64,000 bases of DNA, taken from NCBI RefSeq assembly GCF_024435355.1, contig NZ_JAMJWG010000010.1, positions 186,001 to 250,000 of the forward strand, in the 5' to 3' direction. Within the stretch, counting starts at the first letter, position 1, and each line of letters starts with the position of its first letter. The translations under genes were made by a program, and so were the position numbers. Origin of the DNA: Streptomyces odontomachi (GTDB taxonomy: Bacteria; Actinomycetota; Actinomycetes; Streptomycetales; Streptomycetaceae). Under the pieces are notes generated by a model that did not search any database, was not told the DNA's origin, and was given only the letters and a program-made list of their open reading frames with translations. Shown here one piece after another: positions 8,510 to 16,723 of the stretch.

Positions 8510-9286
8510 TCAGAGGATGGAGCGGCCGACGCCGCCGCAGACGTCGATGCTGGTACCGGTGATGTACGAGGCGCGCGGCGAGAGCAGCGTGACGATGGCG
8601 TACGCCACCTCCTCGGCCCGCCCGAGCCGGCCGAGCGCGATCCCCCGGTCGGCGGCGAGCTGCGCCTGCCACTGCGGATAGCCGAGCCGGGTGCCGGCGG
8701 CGGCGTGGCGGCGGGTCCACTGGCCGGTGTCGATCAGGCCCAGGCACACGGAGTTGACCCGGATGCCGTCGGCGGCGAGCTGGGTGGCGAGCGACTTGGA
8801 GAGGTTGAGGATGCCGGCGCGTGCGGCGCTGGTCGTGATGAGCCGGGGCTCGGGCTGCTTGGCGAGGACGGCGTTGACGTTGACGACGGACGCCGCGTCG
8901 GACGCCGTCAGGTACGGCCGGGCCGCCTGCACGGGGTGGAGCACGCCCGAGAACTTCAGGTCCAGCTCGTCGCGCCAGTCGTCCCGGGTGGTCTCGTCGA
9001 GCCGTTTCATGCGGGACTGCCCCGCGTTGTTGACGAGCCCGTCGATCCGCCCGTCGAACGCGTCGGCTGCGGCCCGCACGAAGGCCTGCACGGCGGCGGC
9101 GTCGCGCACGTCACAGGTGGCCGTGAACAGCCGGTCGTGGGAGCCGATTCCCGCGAGCCGGTCGGCGTCGCGCCCGCAGGTGGCGACGCGGGCGCCCTCG
9201 TCGAGCAGGGCGCGGACCGTGGCCAGGCCGACGCCCGAGCTGCCTCCGGTGACCAGGTAGGTCCGGTCGGCGAGGTCAAGGTCCAT
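8510..9286 (-). CDS. SDR-fold protein with non-canonical active site
   Basis: A 258-residue Rossmann-fold short-chain dehydrogenase homologue. The nucleotide-binding loop is intact (TGGSSGVG, 13-20; NNAG, 86-89), and the C-terminal NSVCLG and ITGTSIDVCGG segments are conserved. The catalytic triad is not: the usual Ser position reads VNVNAV (Ala139), and the YxxxK motif reads T152-S-A-A-R156, so Tyr and Lys are replaced by Thr and Arg. I recall homologues with a similar TSAAR motif, so this may be a subfamily trait and not decay. It could bind the dinucleotide without classical dehydrogenation, or use another acid. ATG 9286 with GGAGAA upstream; 20 bp after the next SDR gene. Confidence 0.85.
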   Translation of the reverse strand: MDLDLADRTYLVTGGSSGVGLATVRALLDEGARVATCGRDADRLAGIGSHDRLFTATCDVRDAAAVQAFVRAAADAFDGRIDGLVNNAGQSRMKRLDETTRDDWRDELDLKFSGVLHPVQAARPYLTASDAASVVNVNAVLAKQPEPRLITTSAARAGILNLSKSLATQLAADGIRVNSVCLGLIDTGQWTRRHAAAGTRLGYPQWQAQLAADRGIALGRLGRAEEVAYAIVTLLSPRASYITGTSIDVCGGVGRSIL

Positions 9287-9305
9287 GGCGGTGTTCTCCA
9301 GTACG

Positions 9306-10061
9306 TCAGTTCATGGTGAAGCCGCCGTTGACGGCGATCACCTGTCCGGTGAGGTAGCGGGACTCCTCGGAGAGCAGGAAGGCGGCGAGGCCGACCAGGT
9401 CTTCGGGCTGCTGCGGCCGCGGGATCGCCCGGTTCGCCGCGTAGACGCCGTGCCGCTCGGCCGGGACGGCCTCGGTCGCCTCGCACTCGGTGAGCCCGGG
9501 CGCCAGCGCGTTCACGGTGATGCCGCGCTCCCCCAGCTCCCGCGCCATGGCCCGGGTGAGGGCGATGACGGCGCCCTTCGACGCGATGTAGTGGGCCAGC
9601 CGCGGGGAGCCGTACAGCGCCGCGTCCGAGGCGATGTTCACGATGCGGCCCACCGGCCCGAACAGCGGGTGCAGCGCCTTCGCGACGAGCCACGGGCCGC
9701 GCGCGTTGACCGCCATCAGGCGGTCCCAGGTCGCCACGTCGATGTCCTGGAACTCCTTGCCGCCCACGCCGTTGGCGAGCGCCGCGTTGTTGACGAGGCC
9801 GTACAGCGGGCCGAGTTCGGCCACCCGGGCGGCGAGTCGCGCGACGGACTGCGGATCGGCGACGTCGCACGGTACGCAGTGGGCGTCGATCCCCTCCGTC
9901 CGCAGGCCCTCCGCCGCGCGTGCGCCCCGGTCCGCGTCGACCTCGGCGACGACGACCCGGAAGCCGTCGGCGCCGGCCCGGCGCGCCATGGCGAGGCCCA
10001 GGCCACGGCCGGCGCCGGTGACGACGACGGTCCGGGGGCCGGTCGTGGCCTGCTCAGTCAC
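9306..10061 (-). CDS. SDR-family NAD(P)-dependent oxidoreductase
   Basis: A 251-residue classical short-chain dehydrogenase with complete motifs: TGAGRGLG (15-22), NNAA (91-94), catalytic S145, Y158 and K162 (NIASD... HYIASKGA), and the C-terminal YLTGQVIAVNGGFTMN. In catabolic operons with Rieske oxygenases such proteins often rearomatise cis-diols or oxidise a benzylic alcohol; which applies here is not determinable. The GTG start at 10061 overlaps the cupin gene by eight bases, indicating translational coupling. Confidence 0.9.
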   Translation of the reverse strand: MTEQATTGPRTVVVTGAGRGLGLAMARRAGADGFRVVVAEVDADRGARAAEGLRTEGIDAHCVPCDVADPQSVARLAARVAELGPLYGLVNNAALANGVGGKEFQDIDVATWDRLMAVNARGPWLVAKALHPLFGPVGRIVNIASDAALYGSPRLAHYIASKGAVIALTRAMARELGERGITVNALAPGLTECEATEAVPAERHGVYAANRAIPRPQQPEDLVGLAAFLLSEESRYLTGQVIAVNGGFTMN

Positions 10062-10575
10062 GGGTGACGCCGTGCATCGGGGAGTGCTCGGGGTACGTCG
10101 GCACCTGCGGCTTCCGGGTGCCGATGACGACGCAGAACAGCGCGTCGGTGTCGCCCTCGTTCTTCAGCGAACGGGCCACGCCGGCCGGTACGACGATCAT
10201 GTCGCGGTAGCCGAGGGTGCGGTACTCCACCTCGTCCCTGCCGCGGTGGATGCCGACCCGCACTCGGCCCTCCAGGACGAAGAACGCCTCCTCGACGTCG
10301 TGGTGGGTGTGCTCGGGGCCCTCGGCGCCGGGCGGCAGCAGCATGTTGGAGAACGTGAACCCGCCGGAGGGGATGATCCGGTTGTCGCCCTCGTGGTTGC
10401 CGGTGGCGCCGGAGCCGACATAGCGGATCTGCGCACGGCGGTACTGGTCACCGGCCTTCGCCTGGAAGGCGAGGGTGTTCCAGTCCGGCTCGCGGGAGTC
10501 CTTGGTCGCGATCAGCGAGTCGGTGAACGCGGCGAGGTCGTCGCCGTTGTCGTATGCGGTGCTGGTCAGGGGCAT
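10054..10575 (-). CDS. Cupin-domain protein
   Basis: A 173-residue single cupin. The metal-binding first motif is in GPEHTHHDVEEAFFVLEGRV and the second in YRDMIVVPAGVARSLKN; the second lacks the usual histidine, so metal coordination may be three-residue or altered. Such proteins act as small isomerases, dioxygenases or effector binders. ATG 10575 follows AGGAGG. The position between an SDR and a hydrolase points to a step in ring-fission product processing, but the reaction is unknown. Confidence 0.85.
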   Translation of the reverse strand: MPLTSTAYDNGDDLAAFTDSLIATKDSREPDWNTLAFQAKAGDQYRRAQIRYVGSGATGNHEGDNRIIPSGGFTFSNMLLPPGAEGPEHTHHDVEEAFFVLEGRVRVGIHRGRDEVEYRTLGYRDMIVVPAGVARSLKNEGDTDALFCVVIGTRKPQVPTYPEHSPMHGVTRD

Positions 10576-10584
10576 CGTGGCCTC

Positions 10585-11403
10585 CTAGTCGGGGATGCGT
10601 GCGGTGATGCGGAGGTGGGAGAGCACCCAGGCGTTGAAGCGCGCGGGCTGCTCCTGGTTGGCCAGGTGACCGGCGTCCTTGACGATCACGTAGGCGGACT
10701 TGTGGAGGGCGCCGGCGAGCACCTGGGAGGCGTCGACGCCCGTGACGCGGTCCTGCTCGCCGCAGAGCACGAGCGCCGGCGCGGTGATCCGGGAGAGCTC
10801 GCCGCGCAGGTCGGCCGCGGCCATCGACTCCGCGGCGTGGCCGTAGCCCGGCAGGCGGACGGCGTGCGCCATGGTGTCGGTGACCCGCCGGACCAGCGCG
10901 TCGGGCGCCTGCTCGGAGAGCAGCCGAGGGGCGCGCGCCGCGGCGAACGCGCGGGGCCCGACCTCGGCAAGATCGGTGACCCGTGCCCGCATCGCTGCCG
11001 CCTTCGCCGGGTCGGTGCCGGAGCCCGGGCTGGAGTCGGCGACGATCAGCGAGTCGACGAGCTCCGGGTGGCGGACCGCGAGCCTGAGCGCGATCACGCC
11101 GCCCCAGGACACGCCCAGCACGTGGGCGCTCCCGCCGCGCGCACGGATCAGGCCGGCGGCCGTGTCCGCGTAGTCGTCGAGGCCGAGCGGACCGTCCGGG
11201 TCGGGCGACCGGGCGTACCCGGGGGCGTCCCAGGCCACGACGCGCGCGCAGCGCCCGAGTTCGGCGAGCTGGGGCGCGAACGCGGCCGACGAGGAGCCGA
11301 TGCCGTGCAGGCACAGCAGCAGGGGCCCCTGGTCGCCGGCCTCTGCGACGTGCACGGCCGCCGTCACAGGATCAACACCCGTCACAGGGTCGGCAGCCGT
11401 CAC
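10585..11403 (-). CDS. Alpha/beta hydrolase
   Basis: A 272-residue alpha/beta-fold hydrolase. The oxyanion motif is LHGIGSSS (32-39), the nucleophile S99 is in GVSWGG, the acid is likely D in GEQDRVTGV, and the histidine is in DAGHLANQE. This layout is shared by the C-C hydrolases that cleave meta-ring-fission products (BphD/MhpC type), and the adjacent extradiol dioxygenase fits that role, although esterases have the same pattern. The N-terminus MTAADPVTGVDPVTAAV comes from three GATCCTGTGACGG-like DNA repeats (11362-11410) and offers three possible GTG starts; the GTG at 11403 overlaps the upstream stop as GTGA. Confidence 0.88.
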   Translation of the reverse strand: MTAADPVTGVDPVTAAVHVAEAGDQGPLLLCLHGIGSSSAAFAPQLAELGRCARVVAWDAPGYARSPDPDGPLGLDDYADTAAGLIRARGGSAHVLGVSWGGVIALRLAVRHPELVDSLIVADSSPGSGTDPAKAAAMRARVTDLAEVGPRAFAAARAPRLLSEQAPDALVRRVTDTMAHAVRLPGYGHAAESMAAADLRGELSRITAPALVLCGEQDRVTGVDASQVLAGALHKSAYVIVKDAGHLANQEQPARFNAWVLSHLRITARIPD

Positions 11404-12212
11404 AGGATCAGCCCCGAACGCCCGGCCAGGGCCGCCAGGCTGCGCAGCACCGCGTAGGGCACGACCTGGCTGGTGGCCGGGTTGCCCGGGTCCGGCAGGT
11501 GCGCGACCTCGAACCGGTAGGAGCCGTGGGCGCCCGTGGCCTCGACGACGTGCCGGGTGTGCTCGGCCGCGGGATCGGCGACGACCCGGACCCGGACGGC
11601 GTCCGCGTCCCCGACGGCCAGCGCGACCGAGGCGGCCACGTTGGTCGACTTGGGGAACTTCGCCGGGACGTCCCGTGCGGTGCCCGACATGACCTCGACG
11701 GGACCGCTCGCCGTGCGCAGCCGGGTGCGCAACGCCTCCCCCATCCAGGGCTGTTCCAGGGTGGACGGCAGCTTGGTGGTGGTGAGCCGTACGTCGTCCA
11801 GCGGGCCGAGGGCGCGTACGGCCTGGAGGAGGTCGAGTCCGCCGACGGCTCCGCCGGTGAAGTACACCCGGCCGGGGCCCGCGTCGAGCAGCCGCTTGGC
11901 CAGCTCCTGGTCGGTCAGGGCGCCGGTGGAGGCGACCAGCAGATCGACACCGCAGGCCAGCACCCGTTCACCCCACTCGCGCACCACGCCCTGCCCGGCC
12001 GCCTCCACGATCAGGTCACAGCGCCGCAGGGCCTCGTCGAAGGTGGTCTGGGGTGCGGGGGCGCCGTCCCCGAGGGGGCGGTTGTCGACGATGCACTCCA
12101 ACGCGGCGCCGGGGACGGCCTGTGCGGCGAGCGCCGAGCCGACGACACGGCCGATGGCGCCCCAGCCGACCACGCCGACCCTGCGGGCCGCTCGTACGGC
12201 GGCGGTGGTCAT
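11400..12212 (-). CDS. L-aspartate dehydrogenase-like protein (NadX/DUF108 family)
   Basis: A 270-residue NAD(P)-dependent protein with an N-terminal Rossmann motif (GVVGWGAIGR, ~13-22), VEAAGQGVVREW and the C-terminal catalytic-domain segment FPKSTNVAASVALAVG. The family converts L-aspartate to iminoaspartate / oxaloacetate. No nadA or nadC lies nearby, so an NAD-biosynthetic role is not supported. Embedded in an aromatic operon with four-base ATGA overlap to the extradiol gene, it more likely acts on a related amino or imino acid intermediate, or on a 2-hydroxy acid. That is inference. Confidence 0.82.
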   Translation of the reverse strand: MTTAAVRAARRVGVVGWGAIGRVVGSALAAQAVPGAALECIVDNRPLGDGAPAPQTTFDEALRRCDLIVEAAGQGVVREWGERVLACGVDLLVASTGALTDQELAKRLLDAGPGRVYFTGGAVGGLDLLQAVRALGPLDDVRLTTTKLPSTLEQPWMGEALRTRLRTASGPVEVMSGTARDVPAKFPKSTNVAASVALAVGDADAVRVRVVADPAAEHTRHVVEATGAHGSYRFEVAHLPDPGNPATSQVVPYAVLRSLAALAGRSGLIL

Positions 12213-13189
12213 GCGGAGGCCTCCTCGGCGGCGGGGGCGGTGCCCTCAGGGGTGTCGGTGCGGGTGAGGGTGTCGGTGCGGGTGGCGAGCGGGCCGGGGT
12301 CGGGGGTGCCGGCCATGTGGCAGCGGATCTCCGGGGAGGGGGCGCCCGCGGTGCCCCACAGGTCGGACAGTTCGGGGGTGCGCCGCCACACCTTGGCGAT
12401 CCAGCGGTCCTCGACCACCTGGGCGACTTCGGAGGTGTACTCGCACACCAGGCCCGTCGGGTCGGTGAAGTAGGAGAACGTGTTGTCGCCGGGACCGTGC
12501 CTGCCGGGCCCCCACTCGGGGGTGATGCCGTGGTGCCGCAGCCGGCCGAGCCCCCGCATGAAGTGGTCGACGGAGCGCATCTCGTACGCGACGTGGTTCA
12601 GCGACGCCCATCCGGCCTGGTTGAAGGCGATGCAGTGGTGGTCGGCGTTGCAGCGCAGGAAGGCCATCTGGTGCTCCGACCAGTCGGAGACGCGCAGGCC
12701 CAGGACGTCGCAGTAGAAGGCGACGGCGGCGTCGATGTCGCCGGTGTTGAGGACCGCGTGGGTCACGCCGACCGGCACCGCCTCGTCCCGGTTGCCGGCG
12801 CGCACGGCCCAGGTCTCGGCGGACAGCTCGATCAGCCGTCCTTCGTGGTCGGTGAAGCGCAGGCCGTAGCCGCCGCCCACCTGGTCGAGGCGGCCGGGCC
12901 CGGCCACCGGGGTGATGCCGCGAGCGAGCAGCCGGCGGGCCGCCTCGTCCACCTCGGCGGGGGTGGCGACCGCGAAGGAGATCCGGCCCAGGCCTACGCG
13001 GTCCGCACGCGTCAGGTGCAGGGCGTGGTGCTGCTCGCCGGTGCCCCGCAGCCAGGCGGCGTCGTCCTCGGACGCCACGACCGTGAGGCCCCAGGCTTCG
13101 GCGTAGAAGTCGGCGGCCTCGGCGAACTCGGGGGTGAGCAGCTCGACCGAGCGCAGCGCACGCAGCCGGGCGATGGGGGGATGGGGCAT
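12209..13189 (-). CDS. Extradiol ring-cleavage dioxygenase (two-domain VOC type)
   Basis: A 326-residue type I extradiol dioxygenase that would open a catecholic ring next to its hydroxyls. It has two vicinal-oxygen-chelate repeats. The iron ligands of the C-terminal repeat are H144 (GVTHAVLNTG), H199 (LNHVAYEM) and E250 (VCEYTSE), matching the 2-His-1-Glu triad and its spacing in BphC-like enzymes. The last ~40 residues are a low-complexity Thr/Ala/Glu tail. The start is ATG 13189, preceded by GGAG; the open frame upstream is Arg/Pro-rich and not conserved in character. The 145 bp between it and the aldehyde dehydrogenase gene hold no obvious terminator. Confidence 0.9.
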   Translation of the reverse strand: MPHPPIARLRALRSVELLTPEFAEAADFYAEAWGLTVVASEDDAAWLRGTGEQHHALHLTRADRVGLGRISFAVATPAEVDEAARRLLARGITPVAGPGRLDQVGGGYGLRFTDHEGRLIELSAETWAVRAGNRDEAVPVGVTHAVLNTGDIDAAVAFYCDVLGLRVSDWSEHQMAFLRCNADHHCIAFNQAGWASLNHVAYEMRSVDHFMRGLGRLRHHGITPEWGPGRHGPGDNTFSYFTDPTGLVCEYTSEVAQVVEDRWIAKVWRRTPELSDLWGTAGAPSPEIRCHMAGTPDPGPLATRTDTLTRTDTPEGTAPAAEEASA

Positions 13190-13334
13190 GGCCGTCTCCG
13201 GGGTCAGAGGGCGGGCAGGGCAGGGCGAGGAGGAGCGGGAGCGGGAGAAGCGCGGGAGAGGGCGGCCGGGCCCGACGGGCCCTGGGCGGGCGGGCCGAGC
13301 GGCGCCGAACGACCGGGCGAGCGGGCCGCGCCGG

Positions 13335-14819
13335 TCAACCGGCCCAGGGCAGCGGCGCGTCCGACGTGCCCCAGTACAGCGACTTCTGCCGCTGGTAGGC
13401 GCGGATTGCGTCACGGCCCTTTTCGGTGCCGACCCCGCTGTCCTTCATCCCGCTGAACGGGGTGGAGATGCTGAACTGCTTGTACGTGTTGATCCAGACC
13501 GTTCCCGCGTCGATCCGGCGCGCCAGTCGCCAGGCGGCCCGGTGGTCGCGGGTCCAGATGCCGCACGCCAGGCCGTACACCGAGTCGTTGGCCTGGCGGA
13601 CCAGGTCGTCCTCGTCCGTGTAGGGCAGGGCGACCAGCACCGGGCCGAAGATCTCCTCCTGGCACACCCGGGCGGAGTTCGGCAGCCGGTCGATGACGGT
13701 CGGCAGGTAGTAGGCGCCGTCGCGGTACTCCTCGCCGTCCGGTACCGCACCACCGCACAGCACCCGGCCGCCCTCCTCGCGTGCGAGGTCCACGTAGGCG
13801 GCGACGCTGTCCCGGTGCCGGTGGTGCACGAGCGGGCCGACCTGGGTGTCGGGGGCGGTGCCGGGTCCGACGCGCAGCCGGCCGACCCGCTCGACGAGTT
13901 CGCCGACGAACGCGTCGTAGATCTCACGTGCCACGAACAGCCGCGACCCGGCGATGCAGGACTGACCGCTGGAGGAGTAGATCCCGAACATCACCCCCGC
14001 CAGGGCCTGCCGGACGTCGGCGTCCGCCCGGACGATGGTGGGGGACTTGCCGCCCAGCTCCAGCGTTGCGGGGATCAGCTTGCCGGCGGCGACCGCGGCG
14101 ATGGCCCGACCGGTCTGCGTGCCGCCGGTGAACCCGATCCGGCCGACCAGCGGGTGGCCGGCGAGCGCGGCGCCGACCTCACGGCCGCTGCCGGGCAGCA
14201 CCGACACCAGGGCCCTCGGCAGGTCGAACTCGTCCAGCGCCCGGGTGATCAGCCGGCCCAGCACGAGGGAGACCAGCGGCGTCCAGGCGGCCGGCTTGAG
14301 GAGGACGGCGTTCCCGGCAGCGAGCGCGGGGGCGGTCTTCTGCGCGTCGCTGGCGATCGGCGAGTTCCACGGGTTGATGGCCGCGACGACACCGATCGGC
14401 TCGTACACGCTCATCGTGACGTAGTCACCGCGTGACGGGGTGATCGAGTCCTGGGCCGTCTCCAGCGCCGCCGCCGTGTAGCGGAAGGTCGCTGCGGCGC
14501 TCAGGGCCAGGGCCCGGGTCTCGGCGAACGTCTTGCCGGTGTCCGCGGTCTGCACGGCGGAGACCTCGTCGGCGGCGTCCTCGATCAGCTCCCCGATGCG
14601 GTAGAGGAACCGGGCGCGCTGGTGCGGCAGCAACCCGCGCCAGCGCGGGTCGGCGGCCGCCTGCGCGCCGGCCCGCGCCGCCTCGTCGACGTCGTCCACC
14701 GATGCCGCCCGGAGGGTGGCGAGGACCGCCCCGGTGGCCGGGTCCACGGTGTCGAGCGGAGCGCCCGAGCCGGGGCGCTCCCGTCCTGCGATCAGGAGGT
14801 GGGTGGGGAAGCCGGGCAC
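13335..14819 (-). CDS. Aldehyde dehydrogenase
   Basis: A 494-residue NAD(P)-dependent aldehyde dehydrogenase, the promoter-proximal gene of the catabolic operon. Cofactor and catalytic residues are present: N152 (NPWNSP), the FTGGTQTGR loop (230-238), E254 (LELGGKSP) and catalytic C288 (SSGQSCIAGSR). The start is the GTG at 14819, chosen because GGAGG ends nine bases upstream; the frame continues upstream without family character. With an extradiol dioxygenase and a hydrolase, oxidation of a semialdehyde such as a 2-hydroxymuconate-type product is a likely role. Confidence 0.93.
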   Translation of the reverse strand: MPGFPTHLLIAGRERPGSGAPLDTVDPATGAVLATLRAASVDDVDEAARAGAQAAADPRWRGLLPHQRARFLYRIGELIEDAADEVSAVQTADTGKTFAETRALALSAAATFRYTAAALETAQDSITPSRGDYVTMSVYEPIGVVAAINPWNSPIASDAQKTAPALAAGNAVLLKPAAWTPLVSLVLGRLITRALDEFDLPRALVSVLPGSGREVGAALAGHPLVGRIGFTGGTQTGRAIAAVAAGKLIPATLELGGKSPTIVRADADVRQALAGVMFGIYSSSGQSCIAGSRLFVAREIYDAFVGELVERVGRLRVGPGTAPDTQVGPLVHHRHRDSVAAYVDLAREEGGRVLCGGAVPDGEEYRDGAYYLPTVIDRLPNSARVCQEEIFGPVLVALPYTDEDDLVRQANDSVYGLACGIWTRDHRAAWRLARRIDAGTVWINTYKQFSISTPFSGMKDSGVGTEKGRDAIRAYQRQKSLYWGTSDAPLPWAG

Positions 14820-14956
14820 GACGGACCTCCAGGACGACGGCAGCGGGCAAGGGCGAAGAGGGCGGGCGCGAGGCACGCCGCGCAAACGGCGGGTGCGAGG
14901 GGCACGCCGGGGCACGTTGGGCCCGGACCGCTTACCCCTCAGCCTTTGATATCTAA

Positions 14957-15018
14957 GCCCTTAACTATCTCGAACCGCAAGACCTGGAGCGGATCAAATT
15001 ACTTTTGCCCTTAACTAT
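14957..15018. promoter_or_regulatory. Paired 12-bp direct repeat, 50 bp apart
   Basis: GCCCTTAACTAT occurs at 14957-14968 and again at 15007-15018, exactly 50 bp apart (about five helical turns), in the AT-richest part of the divergent aldehyde dehydrogenase / MFS promoter region. Copy 2 ends at the -35 box of the MFS promoter. Copy 1 lies within a weak candidate minus-strand promoter (TTGCGG near 14977 to TAGATA near 14954). This is the expected layout for one regulator controlling both directions. Confidence 0.65.
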
Positions 15019-15046
15019 TGACCACTTAGGTAGCTCCTTCTACTGT
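15018..15046 (+). promoter_or_regulatory. Sigma-70-type promoter of the MFS gene
   Basis: TTGACC (15018-15023), a 17-bp spacer and TACTGT (15041-15046) make a good housekeeping promoter 35 bp before the MFS start. The upstream direct-repeat copy abuts the -35 box. Confidence 0.65.
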
Positions 15047-15080
15047 CTCGGGAACTTGACCGTGTGCGGAAGGACTCTTC

Positions 15081-16460
15081 ATGACGACTGTGGCCGGCCG
15101 GCCCGATGTGGGCTCCGTAGCCGCGCGGCTCGAACGACTGCCGCACTCCCGCTGGCACGTCAAGGTCCGCCTCCTGATCGGCACCGTCACCTTCTTCGAG
15201 GCGTTCGACCAGTTGCTGTCCGCGTCCGCGCTGCCCGTGCTGACCCGGGACTGGCACCTGAGCACCGGGCAGGGCACCTTCGCCGTGACCGCCGGTTCGG
15301 TCGGCATGCTCCTGGGCGCCCTGGTCGCCGGATGGCTGGGCGACCGGATCGGCCGGGTGCGGACCGTCACGCTCGGGGTCGCCGTCACCTCGCTCGCCAG
15401 CCTCGCGGTCGCCGCGTCCGGCGGCATCGAGGTGTTCTCGCTGTTCCGCTTCGTCCAGGGCCTGGGCATCGGCGGCGTCGTCCCCGTCGCCGCCACCTAC
15501 ATCAACGAGATCTCGCGCGCGGACCGCCGCGGCCGTTTCGTGCTCCTCTACGAGATGATCTTCCCCGCCGGTCTGGCCGCGGCGACCCTGGTCGCCGTGT
15601 GGGTGGTCCCGCACTTCGGCTGGCGGGCGATGTTCGTGATCGGCGCGCTGCCGGCACTGCTCGCCGCCGTGCTCCCCCGGCAGGTCGTCGAGTCGCCGCG
15701 CTGGCTGCTGGCGCGCGGGCGGACCGCGGAGGCCGAGCAGGTCATCGCCCGGATCGAGGGGGAGGTGGCCCGTGCCACCGCCGCGCCCCTGCCCCGGCTC
15801 CCCCAGCCGGCCGCCGCCCCGGCCGAGGACCCGGGAGCCTCTTCGGGACGCCTGCGGGAGCTGTTCACCGGGCGCTACCTGCGCCGCACCACCGTCCTTT
15901 CGGGCCTGTGGTTCGTCGCGTACTACGTCAACCACGGCATCTCCACGTGGCTGCCGTCCCTGTACACCAGGTACTTCGGCCTGGACCTGACCACCGCCCT
16001 GGTCTACACGCTGTGGAGCAACGTCACCGGGCTGCTCGGCACCCTGGTCGTCGCCCTGGTGATCGACCGGGCGGGCCGCCGGCCGACGCTGGCGGTCGCG
16101 CTCGGCGGCACCGCACTGACCCTCGGCTCCCTCGCCCTGACCGGTGCCGTCTCCGGCGGCCAGGTCGCGGTGCTGGCGTCCTGCACCACGTTCTTCGTGT
16201 ACGCGATCAACGCCGGGCTCTACCTGTACTCGCCGGAGCTGTACCCGACGCGCAACCGCGCCAAGGGCGCCGCCTTCGGCGGACTGTGGAACCGGCTGGG
16301 CGTCATCATCGGCCCGATCACCGTCGGCGCCATCCTCGGTGCGGGCGGCAGCCTGTCGCTGGTCTTCACGCAACTGGCCTGCGTGGCCGCGGTGGGCGCG
16401 GTCATCGCCCTGTTCGCCGTCGAGACGAAGGGCAGGACGCTGGAGGAGCTCAACTCCTGA
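15081..16460 (+). CDS. MFS transporter (aromatic acid / sugar porter-like)
   Basis: A 459-residue 12-helix major facilitator. Diagnostic motifs are the loop 2-3 signature GWLGDRIGRVRTV, RFVQGLGIGG in helix 4, the PESPRWL-like VESPRWLLARGR before the central loop, and the repeated DRAGRRPTL in loop 8-9. These place it with the sugar-porter / aromatic acid:H+ symporter group. Divergent from the oxygenase operon and sharing its control region, it most likely imports the aromatic substrate. ATG 15081 with GGAAGGA upstream. Confidence 0.92.
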   Translation: MTTVAGRPDVGSVAARLERLPHSRWHVKVRLLIGTVTFFEAFDQLLSASALPVLTRDWHLSTGQGTFAVTAGSVGMLLGALVAGWLGDRIGRVRTVTLGVAVTSLASLAVAASGGIEVFSLFRFVQGLGIGGVVPVAATYINEISRADRRGRFVLLYEMIFPAGLAAATLVAVWVVPHFGWRAMFVIGALPALLAAVLPRQVVESPRWLLARGRTAEAEQVIARIEGEVARATAAPLPRLPQPAAAPAEDPGASSGRLRELFTGRYLRRTTVLSGLWFVAYYVNHGISTWLPSLYTRYFGLDLTTALVYTLWSNVTGLLGTLVVALVIDRAGRRPTLAVALGGTALTLGSLALTGAVSGGQVAVLASCTTFFVYAINAGLYLYSPELYPTRNRAKGAAFGGLWNRLGVIIGPITVGAILGAGGSLSLVFTQLACVAAVGAVIALFAVETKGRTLEELNS

Positions 16461-16478
16461 CGCCCGTGCCCCGGGTCG

Positions 16479-16595
16479 TCACTTCTCGTTGTCCGCCCAG
16501 GCCATGATCCAGTAGGGCGCGTACAGCACGGCCAGGACCAGCAGGGCGAGCCCCGCCGTCCCCACGATGAGCACGATCTTCGTTCGTCGTGACAT
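16479..16595 (-). CDS. 38-residue single-helix membrane peptide
   Basis: A short gene, ATG at 16595 and TGA at 16479, preceded by GGAAGGGTGGAC, a strong ribosome site. The product begins MSRRTKIVLIVGTAGLALLV, continues as one hydrophobic helix (about residues 7-33), and ends in the charged tail WADNEK. The positive N-terminus predicts an N-in, C-out topology. It sits 18 bp after the MFS stop in convergent orientation. Function unknown; a small transporter-associated peptide is possible, but its promoter would be independent. Confidence 0.6.
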   Translation of the reverse strand: MSRRTKIVLIVGTAGLALLVLAVLYAPYWIMAWADNEK

Positions 16596-16723
16596 GTCCA
16601 CCCTTCCCGCTGCCACCGATGGTGCGACGGCCACGCCGCTCGGTCGTCAGGAAGGAAGCCACGGCGCCACCGTCCGGTTCCCCCGCGCCGAAGGTTTGCC
16701 GTAACGGGTGGCCAGGTGCCCTG

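Noticed and set aside
11400..12212. Aspartate dehydrogenase-like gene considered as part of NAD synthesis
   Set aside because: nadA/nadC are absent and the gene overlaps the extradiol dioxygenase gene, so a pathway-specific role is more likely.
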